From an uncultured Bacilli bacterium (GTDB lineage Bacteria > Bacillota_I > Bacilli_A > RF39 > UBA660), in NCBI GenBank assembly GCA_934183185.1, contig CAKPSO010000003.1:1-64000 (forward strand): DNA of 64,000 nucleotides. The letters are read 5' to 3'. The notes beneath the pieces are model-generated. The model was not told the DNA's origin and made no database searches. It saw only the letters and a program-made list of their open reading frames with translations. Numbering within the stretch: position 1 is the first letter of the stretch; each line of letters starts with the position of its first letter. This document shows, piece after piece, positions 44,100-53,146 of the stretch. The translations under genes and the position numbers were made by a program.

Positions 44100-45293
44100 C
44101 TATAATATAATTTTAAATATATCTTTACTTTCTATTAGTGCCTTTACTAATTGATCAATTTCTTCCTTAGTATTATATAAATAAAAACTAATACGACATG
44201 TATTTTTAACATTTAAATCTTCTTTTAATATTTTAGCACAGTGATTACCAGCTCTAACACAAATATGATAATAATTTAAGTAAACAGCTGTATCTTGACT
44301 AAATACATCTTTAATATTAAATGCTACTATTCCACCAGGAATATCTTTATTATATACTTCAATATTATCTATATCTTCAAGTTTTGAAACTAAATACTGT
44401 TTTAATTCCATTTCATAAGCTTGAATTTTATCCATACCAATTTTATTTAAGTAATCGATAGCTGCCCCCATGCCAATCACGCCAGCAATATTAGGAGTAC
44501 CAGCTTCAAGCCTAGATGGCAAGTTTTTATATTCTACTACACCAGTACTATCAAAACTAGTATTCATACCTCCACCTACACTAGTAGGATATAAATCTTC
44601 TAATAATTCTTCTTTTCCATAAAGAACGCCTACTCCTGTTGGGCCTAACATTTTATGAGCTGAAAAAGCTAGAAAATCTATATTTAATTCCTGCACATCT
44701 ACTTTTCTATGGGGAACACTTTGAGCTCCATCAACTACAAAGTAAATACCTCTATTCTTACATATTTTACCAATATCATAAATAGGTCTAAGATCACCTA
44801 AAACATTAGTAACATGTGCAAGTGATATAACTTTAGTTCTATCAGTAATACTATTAATAACATTATCAATAGTTACTAAATGATTATCAAGTGGAATATA
44901 TTTTACTATAATCCCCATTTCTTTTTCTAACTCCAACCAAGGAAGTACATTAGAAGCATGTTCAGCTTTAGTAATTAAAACTTCATCTCCTGGCTTTAGT
45001 TTTCTTTTCATAAAACCAAACACAACTCTATTTAAAGAATCAGTAGCACCAGCAGTAAATATAATTTCTCTACTATTATTAGCATTAATAAAATCTCTTA
45101 CTTTGTCACGAACCCCTTCATACATAATATCTACTTTTAAACTATTATCATAGTCTCCCCTATGACTATTAGCAGTATACTTAGTATAGTATTCAACAAC
45201 CTTATCAACTACACATTTAGGTTTCAAAGTAGTAGCCCCATTATCAAAATATATAATACCGGTATCTAATATTTCAAAATCATCACGATTCAT
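44100..45293 (-). CDS. sufS: Cysteine desulfurase SufS
   Basis: 397 aa, class V PLP aminotransferase fold. PLP-Lys in FSAHKMLGPTG, cofactor contacts in TAGATDSLN-type and VDGAQSVPH segments, catalytic Cys in VRAGNHCAKIL. Takes S from L-Cys to give persulfide for SufU. Start follows GGGAGGGG at 14 bases after sufD. Confidence 0.95.
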   Translation of the reverse strand: MNRDDFEILDTGIIYFDNGATTLKPKCVVDKVVEYYTKYTANSHRGDYDNSLKVDIMYEGVRDKVRDFINANNSREIIFTAGATDSLNRVVFGFMKRKLKPGDEVLITKAEHASNVLPWLELEKEMGIIVKYIPLDNHLVTIDNVINSITDRTKVISLAHVTNVLGDLRPIYDIGKICKNRGIYFVVDGAQSVPHRKVDVQELNIDFLAFSAHKMLGPTGVGVLYGKEELLEDLYPTSVGGGMNTSFDSTGVVEYKNLPSRLEAGTPNIAGVIGMGAAIDYLNKIGMDKIQAYEMELKQYLVSKLEDIDNIEVYNKDIPGGIVAFNIKDVFSQDTAVYLNYYHICVRAGNHCAKILKEDLNVKNTCRISFYLYNTKEEIDQLVKALIESKDIFKIIL

Positions 45294-45307
45294 ACTACCC
45301 CTCCCTT

Positions 45308-46039
45308 CTATATATTATTAATCTTAGAAATAAACTTATCAGTCTCCTCCATAGATAATAACATTTTACCTACTAAAAAGGATTGTATTAATAATAAACG
45401 TGCCTTATCTTCATCTATTCCTCTACTCATCAAATAAAACATATCATCACTAGAAAACGATCCAATATAAGCAGAATGTTCAGCTTCAACATCATAATTA
45501 TCAATGAACAAATTAGGCAAAATTCTTGATAAATTAGCATAATCAGTAATAATTTTATTATCCTGTAAACAAACACATCCAAAACTTTCTTTACTAACTA
45601 CCCCATTAACATCAAATATTAGTTTATGATTATCTAACACAAGTCCATTATTAATAAGAGAACTCTTAGTATCACTTTCTTCATGTAAAACTGTAAATTT
45701 AACTTTAGAATCCTTAGAAATAACAGTACTATAAATAAATTCTAAAACAGCACCTCTACCTGATAAAGAAATTCTAACATTATTATTACCATTAAAAATC
45801 AAACTATCAACACGTAAATTACTATTTTCATTTAAAATAATATTAAGATTAGTATTAACATTACTACCAAGTATCTTAACATGACAGTTAACATTATCAT
45901 TAACCGTAATATTGATATCATTTAAATAATCATTAAGTTCCAAATAAACATTACTATCTTCTTTAATAATAATATTTTTCTGTCCCAATAATTTAGCATC
46001 ATCTACTATTTTACCATTGTTCAATAATAGTTTATTCAT
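45308..46039 (-). CDS. sufD: SufD-like scaffold protein
   Basis: About 243 aa, clearly shorter than usual SufD (~430) and reduced to the beta-helix plus the C-terminal helical end DMFYLMSRGIDEDKARLLLI (SufB/SufD pattern). VEAEHSAYIGS carries the conserved His. Forms the SufBC2D complex. Overlaps sufC by eight bases. The shortening may be ancient in this lineage. Confidence 0.85.
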   Translation of the reverse strand: MNKLLLNNGKIVDDAKLLGQKNIIIKEDSNVYLELNDYLNDINITVNDNVNCHVKILGSNVNTNLNIILNENSNLRVDSLIFNGNNNVRISLSGRGAVLEFIYSTVISKDSKVKFTVLHEESDTKSSLINNGLVLDNHKLIFDVNGVVSKESFGCVCLQDNKIITDYANLSRILPNLFIDNYDVEAEHSAYIGSFSSDDMFYLMSRGIDEDKARLLLIQSFLVGKMLLSMEETDKFISKINNI

Positions 46040-46805
46040 GAGTAGTAGTCCCACTTACATCATTCACACATTCAAAGCCATTTTCTTCTATTTGTTTAGC
46101 TAAACTACTCGAACCAGTCTCAACAATCTTACCATCTTTCATAACATGAACATAATTAGGGTGAATATAATCTAAAATACGAGAATAATGAGTAATAATT
46201 AAAACTGAAGTATTAGGATTTTCTTTTAAATAATCATTAATATTATCACAGACAATTCTCAAACTATCTACATCAAGTCCAGAATCAAGTTCATCTAATA
46301 TTATGAAACTAGGTTTTAAAATCTTTACCTGTAATATTTCATTTTTCTTTCTTTCTCCACCAGAAAAATCTTTATTAATAGAACGATGCATCATAGCAGG
46401 ATCCATTTTTAATTCTTTCATGCCTTTTTCCATTAATTGAATAAACTGATAAATCCCGATACTATTACCAATTTTACTAGTAAGTGCAGTTTTCAAAAAT
46501 TCACTATTACTAACCCCATCTATACTTAATGGTGATTGCATAACTAGAAAAATACCCTTTCTACTACGTTCATCTACTTGAAGATTTAAAATAGATTCAT
46601 CATTATATATAATATCTCCACCAGTAACTATATAATCACTACTACCCATAATTACCTTAGATAAGGTACTCTTACCTACACCATTAGGTCCCATAATAGC
46701 ATGAATACTACCATCTTCAATAGTCAAAGAAAAATTATCAAGTATTTTCTTGTCATCCTTTGTAACTACATCTATATTATTAATTACTAAACTCATAATC
46801 ATCAC
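46032..46805 (-). CDS. sufC: Fe-S assembly ATPase SufC
   Basis: 257 aa. Walker A GPNGVGKST, SufC-specific signature FSGGERKKNEILQ, Walker B FIILDELDSGLDVDSL and switch His in ITHYSRI. First gene of the operon; supplies ATP-driven movement to the SufB-SufD dimer. The last ~12 residues (DVSGTTTHE) are variable. Confidence 0.95.
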   Translation of the reverse strand: MMIMSLVINNIDVVTKDDKKILDNFSLTIEDGSIHAIMGPNGVGKSTLSKVIMGSSDYIVTGGDIIYNDESILNLQVDERSRKGIFLVMQSPLSIDGVSNSEFLKTALTSKIGNSIGIYQFIQLMEKGMKELKMDPAMMHRSINKDFSGGERKKNEILQVKILKPSFIILDELDSGLDVDSLRIVCDNINDYLKENPNTSVLIITHYSRILDYIHPNYVHVMKDGKIVETGSSSLAKQIEENGFECVNDVSGTTTHE

Positions 46806-46942
46806 CTATTCTATAATATCATTAAAATATATTTCTTTAAAGCAGATATAGTATAACATAAAACAACATATTTTTCTTTAAAAAGATGAATAAAATATAT
46901 TTTTTTATTTCAATATAATAGTGGATACTCGCTGTATTCACC

Positions 46943-46966
46943 AAAAATGCTTCGGCATTTTTTATT
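46943..46966 (+). terminator. TTCG-loop terminator upstream of the HIT gene
   Basis: AAAAATGC-TTCG-GCATTTTT, a very stable hairpin with T run, on the plus strand 33 bases before the HIT start. No gene is read into it, so it may be an attenuator or end a short RNA (46850-46940). Confidence 0.75.
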
Positions 46967-46998
46967 TTTATGATAAAATTAATTTGGAGAGTGATAAA

Positions 46999-47388
46999 AT
47001 GGATTGTTTATTTTGTAAAATTATTGAAGGTAGTATTCCTAGTAAAACTATTTATGAAGATGATATAGTTAAAGTATTTCTAGATATTAATCCCAATACT
47101 AATGGGCATTGTCTAGTAATACCTAAAAAGCATATTGTAACTATTGATGAAGCAGATGACGAGTTAATTAATCATATATTTAAAGTGATAAAAGAAATGC
47201 ACAAAATACTAAAAGAAAAATTAAATATTGAGGGTTTGACTATATGCCAAAATAATAATCTTGGTCAAGAAGTAAAACATCTACATTTTCATTTAATTCC
47301 AAGATATAAAGTAGATAATTGGAAATTAGAATTTAATCAAGAAGATCTTAAAAATATAGATGAAATATATAATATAATAACTAAATAG
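46999..47388 (+). CDS. HIT-family nucleotide hydrolase
   Basis: 129 aa from MDCLFCKIIEG, the family's usual start, with GGAGAG 12 bases upstream; the earlier in-frame ATG runs through the terminator hairpin and is rejected. HIT motif HLHFHLIPR (catalytic His triad) is intact, zinc Cys pair (CLFC) at the head. Acts on nucleoside phosphoramidates or dinucleotides. Confidence 0.93.
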   Translation: MDCLFCKIIEGSIPSKTIYEDDIVKVFLDINPNTNGHCLVIPKKHIVTIDEADDELINHIFKVIKEMHKILKEKLNIEGLTICQNNNLGQEVKHLHFHLIPRYKVDNWKLEFNQEDLKNIDEIYNIITK

Positions 47389-47396
47389 TTACATAG

Positions 47397-47425
47397 AAAA
47401 AGCAGGAACAAAATCCTGCTTTTTT
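47397..47425. terminator. Bidirectional terminator
   Basis: AAAAAGCAGGA / TCCTGCTTTTTT between the HIT gene (+) and the microprotein gene (-). Confidence 0.85.
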
Positions 47426-47546
47426 AGCATGATACCCAAGCACCAAGGATAATGGCTAATAGAATATATAATACTATTATGATAACATAACCAGTACCGC
47501 AAGGTCTTTGAGATTCACATGAAGTTTGAGCTTGCTGACAAGACAT
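47424..47546 (-). CDS. YjcZ-like small hydrophobic protein (40 aa)
   Basis: MSCQQAQTSC head with four Cys, then one membrane helix (GYVIIIVLYILLAIILGAWV). The FILLxIIxGAxW-like end is the mark of the YjcZ family of sporulation-associated microproteins. AGGTGTAATT (GGAGG at 47555 region) before ATG. Tandem with the 26 aa gene upstream. Confidence 0.7.
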   Translation of the reverse strand: MSCQQAQTSCESQRPCGTGYVIIIVLYILLAIILGAWVSC

Positions 47547-47563
47547 AATTACACCTCCTTAGA

Positions 47564-47644
47564 TTAAATCCATGCACCAAGAATAATTACTAATAAAATA
47601 AATAATACTAATACGATAGCGGAACTTGATACGTAATTACCCAT
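47564..47644 (-). CDS. YjcZ-like small hydrophobic protein (26 aa)
   Basis: MGNYVSSSAIVLVLFILLVI then ILGAWI: nearly all membrane helix, same ending as its neighbour. AGGAGGAATT before ATG. Two tandem copies with good ribosome sites support expression, probably in the forespore or spore envelope (family knowledge). Confidence 0.72.
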   Translation of the reverse strand: MGNYVSSSAIVLVLFILLVIILGAWI

Positions 47645-47789
47645 AATTCAATTCCTCCTTTTTTTGATTACTCATAGTATTGTATGGAAAAATTAAAAAA
47701 AGGTTCATAGTATAAATGGAATTTTAACAGAAAATATTGTATTTTAGAGGGTAATTTGTTATGATAATAATTGTTAAAAGGAGGATAAA

Positions 47790-48764
47790 ATGAAAAAAAT
47801 ATTAATCAGCATGTTTGTAGTGCTTCTATGTGTTACAGGATGTGGAAAAATACCTAAATTAGAAAATGGTCAAGAAGCAGTAGTTACATTAAAAGGAGAT
47901 AACATATCAGTAGATTCCTTATATGAAGAAATGAAAGATAAGTATGCACTTAGTGTATTATTAGATATGGTAGATAAACAAATACTAAATGATAAATACA
48001 AAGATAGTGATGAACAAAAGGAAAGTATTGAAGCTCAAATAAAAGCATGGACTACTCAATTTGGAAGTGAAAGTGCTCTACTACAAAAGACTTCATCTAC
48101 TTGGGGTATTAATACTATGGATGGATTAAGAGAATATTTAAAACTTCAATACAAGAGAAATTTAGCTATTGAAGATTATTCTAAATCAATAGTTACAGAT
48201 GATGAAATCAATAAATTCTATGATGAAAAAATATTTGGTGATATAACTGCAAGACATATTTTAATTGCTCCAGAAACTAATAGTAACATGACAGATTCAG
48301 AAAAGACTGCTGCTGAAGAGGAAGCATTAAAGAAAGCAAAAGAAATCATCACTAAATTAAATAATGGTGAAGATTTTGAACAGTTAGCTAAGGATAATTC
48401 TGATGATAAAGATACTGCTAAAAAAGGTGGATTATTAAGCAAATTCACTCACGGTAGTATGACAGAGGAATTTGAAAATGCTGCTAAGAACCTTGAAGTT
48501 GGCAAATATACTACTGAGCCTGTTAAAACAAGTTATGGATATCACATTATTTTAAAGGTAAGTCAAAAAGATAAACCTGAATTAAAAGTAGTAAAAGATG
48601 ATATTATTGAAGAAATAGCTAAAGATAAATTAAGTGAAGACACAACACTACAAGTAACTGCTCTTGAAGAATTAAGAAAAGACTACAAGATTGATATTCA
48701 AGATAAAAATCTTAAGAATCAATATGAAACATATCTAACTAATGCTAAAAAAAGTTCCAATTAA
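47790..48764 (+). CDS. prsA: PrsA-like peptidyl-prolyl isomerase lipoprotein
   Basis: 324 aa. Lipobox VTGCGK (Cys 18). Helical chaperone head (about 20-145), parvulin PPIC domain at about 150-255 (ARHILIAPE start; GSMTEEFENAAKNLEVGKYT; SYGYHIILKV end), helical tail. Folds exported proteins outside the membrane. AAGGAGG before the start; terminator follows. Confidence 0.93.
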   Translation: MKKILISMFVVLLCVTGCGKIPKLENGQEAVVTLKGDNISVDSLYEEMKDKYALSVLLDMVDKQILNDKYKDSDEQKESIEAQIKAWTTQFGSESALLQKTSSTWGINTMDGLREYLKLQYKRNLAIEDYSKSIVTDDEINKFYDEKIFGDITARHILIAPETNSNMTDSEKTAAEEEALKKAKEIITKLNNGEDFEQLAKDNSDDKDTAKKGGLLSKFTHGSMTEEFENAAKNLEVGKYTTEPVKTSYGYHIILKVSQKDKPELKVVKDDIIEEIAKDKLSEDTTLQVTALEELRKDYKIDIQDKNLKNQYETYLTNAKKSSN

Positions 48765-48794
48765 TAAGTAACTAAAACGTGTATCGAAATAAAA

Positions 48795-49177
48795 ATTGAA
48801 CTTGTAAAAAAAATGTAGACACATAAAACGGTCTACATTTTTTTGTTATAATAAAATTGAAGGAGAAATATATCAAGAATCAGAAAAGAGCCAAATAGAT
48901 ATTTATCAAAAGAAGATAAGCAAAAAATTATTAATTAAGCATTATTAAATTGTAAATCAGTTGAACAAATTACCAAAGAATATGATATTTCAGGTGAAAT
49001 ACTTAAGTGATAGATAATTAAATATAATAAAGAATGTTTAGATGAAATAATTTATGATCATAATTATTTTAGACCAAGTTATACATTAAATTATAAAACC
49101 CCAATTGAGTGTAAAACTCAACTAGGGTTTAAATAAATATTTTTTACTGTCCACTTTTTATTGACAAGTTCAGTCCA
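48795..49177 (+). mobile_element. IS3-type remnant with inverted ends
   Basis: Left end TTGAACTTGT-A7-ATGTAGACA (48796 on) and right end, reversed, CTGAACTTGTCAATAAAA then GTGGACAG (about 49150-49173) are imperfect inverted repeats of an IS150/IS3-like element. Between them the plus strand codes SVEQITKEYDISGEILK (transposase HTH) broken by stops, and YNKECLDEII, RPSYTLNYKTPIEC and TQLGFK (integrase end). The middle with the catalytic residues is deleted, so it is inactive. It accounts for most of the 433 bases between prsA and the next gene. Confidence 0.75.
48806..48844 (+). terminator. Intrinsic terminator after prsA
   Basis: AAATGTAGAC / GTCTACATTT with long A and T tracts; stands inside the left IS end. 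Confidence 0.75.
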
Positions 49178-49197
49178 TATTCTGACGCAGGTTTATT

Positions 49198-51003
49198 TTA
49201 TCCAATTACATATGGATCAGAACTAGTTCCAATTCCTTTAGATATTCCCGTATCAGCTTTTATATTTAAAACTGCTCGAAGGCGATTATTATCTCCAACA
49301 CTAAAGTAATTGATATTACCAGTTGTATAGACATACCATACATATGAAATTGAGCCAGAGAATCCAGCGGGACTCATTGTCCAAAAATATGTATTTTTAT
49401 TATATAAATAATAATTATTATTGGATTTACCATAATATCCACCAGCATAAACCATTTCGTCATAGCTTAGTAATCCTACACTTGCATTTACCAGTCCTTT
49501 TCCATTCCCATCAGCTGTGCATTTAAAATCAGGAGTATAACTTGAATATAATGTCATTGTTGTACTTCCAGATGTCCAACTTGAATCATATTTAGCTTTT
49601 GCCTGCTCACAATAATAATTACCACTTGCAACTATACTAGCTAAATCAGTTTTATTTCCTATATTTGTTTGATACCAATTTTCAAGTGATGATTTAACCT
49701 GACTATTTGAATAATACATAGAACTATATTCGTAATAATTTAAATTATTAAATCTATAATTTGTATTACTATTAATTCCATCTTGCATTACTATTCTAGT
49801 AGTTCCGTCTTCATTAACCCTAACTATTCTCCATATTTGTCCAGCAAAACTTACATAATTATTATCTACATTTCCTCTAAAGTAATAAGTAGGTTTTCCT
49901 GTATTTGTATCAATTGATTTATATAATCCACTCTCGTCACTAGTATTATTACTAGAATTAGTTAGTGTAGGTTCTTTTTCAATTAATTTATTATCATTCA
50001 TTATAGCATCAGTTAAATCTTTTAATTTAATTACGTATGGATCAGAGCTAGTTCCAATTCCTTTAGATATTTCAGTATCAGCTTTAAGATTAATAATAGG
50101 TCTAAGTGTAAGCATACTATTAGTAACATATGCATAAATCCTTCCAGAATTATCAATGTGCCAAACTTGTGAATCTTGTGCATCTGATGAGTCAAATCCA
50201 GCCGGGCTCATCATCCAAAAGAAATTCTTATTATATAAATAATAACTGTCATTAATTTTATAGTAGTAACCACCAGCATAAATTATTTCATCATAAGTTA
50301 TTAAGCCAATCTTTGAATTTACTAAGCCTTTCCCATTACCATCATTACTACATTTAAAGTCCGGATTATAGTTATCATGCACAATCATAGAGGCATTACC
50401 AGAAGTCCAACTTGTTACTAGTTTTGATTTAGCAGCCTCACAATAATAACTACCTGATGCCACATGTCGATCTAATAAATTATTCTTCCCTATATTATTG
50501 CTGTACCAATTTTCCAAAGTTGCCTTAGCCTCACTATTTGAATAGTACATATTTAAATAATTATTATGAGTTGTATTAAACCTAAAAGTAGCATTACCAT
50601 TTATACCATCCTGCATAATTAATCTTATTGTTCCATCTTCATTAATTCTTACTATTCTCCATACTTGTCCAGCAAAGCTTACATAATTATTTTCTACATT
50701 TCCTCTAAAATAGTAGGTTGGTTCCCCAGTATTTGTATCAGTTGATTTATATAAGCCACTCTCATCACTGGTATTATTGGAAGAAGTAGTTAATGTAGGT
50801 TCCTTTTCTATCAATTTGTTTTTCCTTAATACTATACTTCTTAAATTAGAAGTGCTAGCTACACTAGTAATCAAGCTATTTTCCACATTTCCCTTTTCTT
50901 CAAATGAAAAAAGAGCATATGAAAAAGAAAAAAGTAATATACTTATAGTTATACCAATACAACAACCAAAACAAATTAATATCTTTTTTATGTCATATTT
51001 CAT
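49198..51003 (-). CDS. Anchored surface protein with two tandem repeat domains
   Basis: 601 aa. Membrane segment (about 8-32) then a ~30-residue linker. Two copies of one ~260-residue domain follow (about 65-330 and 345-601), each starting KLIEKEPTLT, containing GLYKS, NYVSFAGQ, WRIVR and EDGT, two Cys pairs and an aromatic centre, and ending GIGTSSDPYVI. The copies are very similar, a recent internal duplication; the same domain ends the 576 aa protein. Probably surface adhesion. Divergent from the XRE gene at 51114. Confidence 0.78.
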   Translation of the reverse strand: MKYDIKKILICFGCCIGITISILLFSFSYALFSFEEKGNVENSLITSVASTSNLRSIVLRKNKLIEKEPTLTTSSNNTSDESGLYKSTDTNTGEPTYYFRGNVENNYVSFAGQVWRIVRINEDGTIRLIMQDGINGNATFRFNTTHNNYLNMYYSNSEAKATLENWYSNNIGKNNLLDRHVASGSYYCEAAKSKLVTSWTSGNASMIVHDNYNPDFKCSNDGNGKGLVNSKIGLITYDEIIYAGGYYYKINDSYYLYNKNFFWMMSPAGFDSSDAQDSQVWHIDNSGRIYAYVTNSMLTLRPIINLKADTEISKGIGTSSDPYVIKLKDLTDAIMNDNKLIEKEPTLTNSSNNTSDESGLYKSIDTNTGKPTYYFRGNVDNNYVSFAGQIWRIVRVNEDGTTRIVMQDGINSNTNYRFNNLNYYEYSSMYYSNSQVKSSLENWYQTNIGNKTDLASIVASGNYYCEQAKAKYDSSWTSGSTTMTLYSSYTPDFKCTADGNGKGLVNASVGLLSYDEMVYAGGYYGKSNNNYYLYNKNTYFWTMSPAGFSGSISYVWYVYTTGNINYFSVGDNNRLRAVLNIKADTGISKGIGTSSDPYVIG

Positions 51004-51041
51004 ATACTACCTACTCTCCCATTATCATTGTCTATACAAAA

Positions 51042-51081
51042 TATACACGATATCTCATGTACTGTCAATACATCAAATGTA
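51042..51081. promoter_or_regulatory. Operator candidates between surface gene and XRE gene
   Basis: TATACACG (51042-51049) repeats the half-site of the 34748 palindrome; TACAT-CAA-ATGTA (51069-51081) is a separate palindrome. Both lie between divergent starts. Confidence 0.5.
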
Positions 51082-51113
51082 ATGTATGAAAAATGATATA
51101 AGAGAGTGAAAAT

Positions 51114-51338
51114 ATGGAAATAAAAAGATTAAAAGATCTACGTGAAGATAAATACCTATATCAAAAAGAAATAGCTAGTCTATTAAATACAACCCAACAA
51201 GTTTACAGTGAGTATGAATTAGGAATACGCCTAATGCCTATTGATAAAATTAATATCTTAGCTGATTTTTATAAAACCTCTATAGATTATATAGTAGGTA
51301 GAACTGATGTAAAAGAACCATATCCCAAACGTAAATGA
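51114..51338 (+). CDS. XRE-family HTH regulator paired with surface gene
   Basis: 74 aa. Helix-turn-helix (YQKEIASLLNTTQQVYSEYE; GIRLMPIDKINILADF) and the closing YKTSIDYIVGRTDVKEPYP, paralogous to the 34820 product. Divergent from the tandem-domain surface gene. GAGAGTG before ATG. Confidence 0.88.
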   Translation: MEIKRLKDLREDKYLYQKEIASLLNTTQQVYSEYELGIRLMPIDKINILADFYKTSIDYIVGRTDVKEPYPKRK

Positions 51339-51360
51339 TATTACACATAATTATTTTTTA

Positions 51361-51389
51361 TAGACAAATAATATAAATCGTAGTATAAT
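51361..51389 (+). promoter_or_regulatory. Sigma-A promoter of rnjA
   Basis: TAGACA (51361-51366), 17 bases, TATAAT (51384-51389), about 52 bases before the start. Confidence 0.7.
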
Positions 51390-51441
51390 TTAGTACGGTT
51401 GATTCTTTAATATTAAAAAAGAAAGGAGTAAAAAGAATTAT

Positions 51442-53118
51442 ATGAAACCAAACGCTGAAACAAAAATTATTGTTTTAGGTGGTTTAGGTGAAGTGGGAAA
51501 AAACATGTATTGTTTAATGCATGAAGATGAAATTATTATTATTGATGCGGGAATTTGTTTCCCAGAGGGGGAACTTTTAGGAATAGACTATGTCTTACCA
51601 GATTATACATTTTTAAAAGAAAATCAAGATAAAATTAAAGCTTTATTAATAACACATGGTCATGAAGATCATATTGGTGCAATACCATTTTTACTACAAG
51701 AAGTAAATATACCGGCTATTTATGCACCTAATCAGGCCAAAGAATTAATCGCTATAAAGCTAGAAGATCGTAATATACGTTATGATCACTTGTATGCATA
51801 TGATGATAAAACTATTTTAAAATATAAATATTTTGAGATAGAATTCTTTAGAACAACCCATTCAATACCAGATTCCCATGGTATTTACCTAAAAACACCT
51901 AATGGTACCGTTGTAACGACAGGAGACTTTAAGTTTGACTTAACCCCTATTGGACCAATGGCTGACTTACACAAAATGGCTGAACTTGGAAAAAGAGGTG
52001 TTGATTTACTTATTAGTGACTCAACTAATGCTCTTAACGAAGGAATGTCAATTAGTGAATCAAAAGTAGATAATGTCTTAAATGACATATTTGATCGTTA
52101 TACTCATAACAGAATCATTATAGCTACTTTTGCTTCTAATATTTATCGTCTTAAACATATTTTTGAAACATGCTATAAACATAATCGTAAAATATGTGTA
52201 TTCGGTAGAAGTATGGATAATAATATTCAAATATCTATTAAAGGTGGATATATTGATCACAAAGAATTATTAATAACTGCTGAAGAGGCTAACCGTTTAA
52301 AACCTAGTGAAGTAACTATTCTTTGTACTGGATCCCAAGGAGAACCACTAGCTGCACTATCTAGAATAGCTGATGGAACTCATAAACAAATAAGTTTAAG
52401 ACCAGAAGATATAGTAATATTCTCATCTTCTCCAATTCCTGGAAATGCTTTAAGTATAGCTAGAACTATTAATAAGCTATATTTAAAAGGAGTAAAAGTA
52501 TTTACTAATACTTCACTAAGTGATGTACATACATCTGGACATGCTAACGAAGAAGAATTAAAATTAATGATACGTTTACTAATGCCAAAAAATGTTATGC
52601 CTTTCCATGGTGATTATCGTATGTTGAAAAGACATGCTAATATAGCTATAGAATGTGGTATACCAAAAGAAAATACTTTCGTTATTGAAAATGGAAACAT
52701 CTTAATAATGAAAGATCATAAAATTACTAAATCTAAAGAAACTGTGCCAGGTGAAGACATATATGTAGATGGTAATCGTATCGGACAAATTGGTAGTGTC
52801 GTAATTAAAGATCGTAAAATGATGGCCAATGATGGTATATTAGTAGTAATAGCTAATGTTAATATGGATAAACGAAAACTACTAATTAAGCCTAATATTA
52901 CTACTCGTGGTTTTATCTTAGTAAATGAAAATGAAAAACTTATCAAACAAATAGAACTTCAAGCAGAAAAAATTATAAATAACTGCTTACAAAATACTAA
53001 AGATACTTCTAATGAAATTAAATCTAAAATAATCTCAGAACTATTAATAGTAACAGAAGATATAACTGGTAGAAGACCAATTATATTGCCTGTAATTATT
53101 GACGTAAAGAAAGATTAA
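51442..53118 (+). CDS. rnjA: Ribonuclease J
   Basis: 558 aa, normal. Metallo-beta-lactamase core with HGHEDHIG (72-79), Asp/His metal sites, beta-CASP domain and the C-terminal domain. Both 5'-3' exo- and endonuclease on mRNA; paired in this window with RNase Y, as in Bacilli. RnjA versus RnjB cannot be separated with certainty. AAAGGAG before the ATG. Confidence 0.94.
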   Translation: MKPNAETKIIVLGGLGEVGKNMYCLMHEDEIIIIDAGICFPEGELLGIDYVLPDYTFLKENQDKIKALLITHGHEDHIGAIPFLLQEVNIPAIYAPNQAKELIAIKLEDRNIRYDHLYAYDDKTILKYKYFEIEFFRTTHSIPDSHGIYLKTPNGTVVTTGDFKFDLTPIGPMADLHKMAELGKRGVDLLISDSTNALNEGMSISESKVDNVLNDIFDRYTHNRIIIATFASNIYRLKHIFETCYKHNRKICVFGRSMDNNIQISIKGGYIDHKELLITAEEANRLKPSEVTILCTGSQGEPLAALSRIADGTHKQISLRPEDIVIFSSSPIPGNALSIARTINKLYLKGVKVFTNTSLSDVHTSGHANEEELKLMIRLLMPKNVMPFHGDYRMLKRHANIAIECGIPKENTFVIENGNILIMKDHKITKSKETVPGEDIYVDGNRIGQIGSVVIKDRKMMANDGILVVIANVNMDKRKLLIKPNITTRGFILVNENEKLIKQIELQAEKIINNCLQNTKDTSNEIKSKIISELLIVTEDITGRRPIILPVIIDVKKD

Positions 53119-53146
53119 AGGAACTGTAATTTTACAGTTCCCTTTT
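53117..53146. terminator. Bidirectional terminator
   Basis: AAGGGAACTGTAA / TTACAGTTCC stem with A and T tracts, between converging genes. Confidence 0.85.

Noticed and set aside
46921..46998. Upstream start for the HIT gene
   Set aside because: It runs through a terminator hairpin and has no ribosome site; the family starts at 46999.
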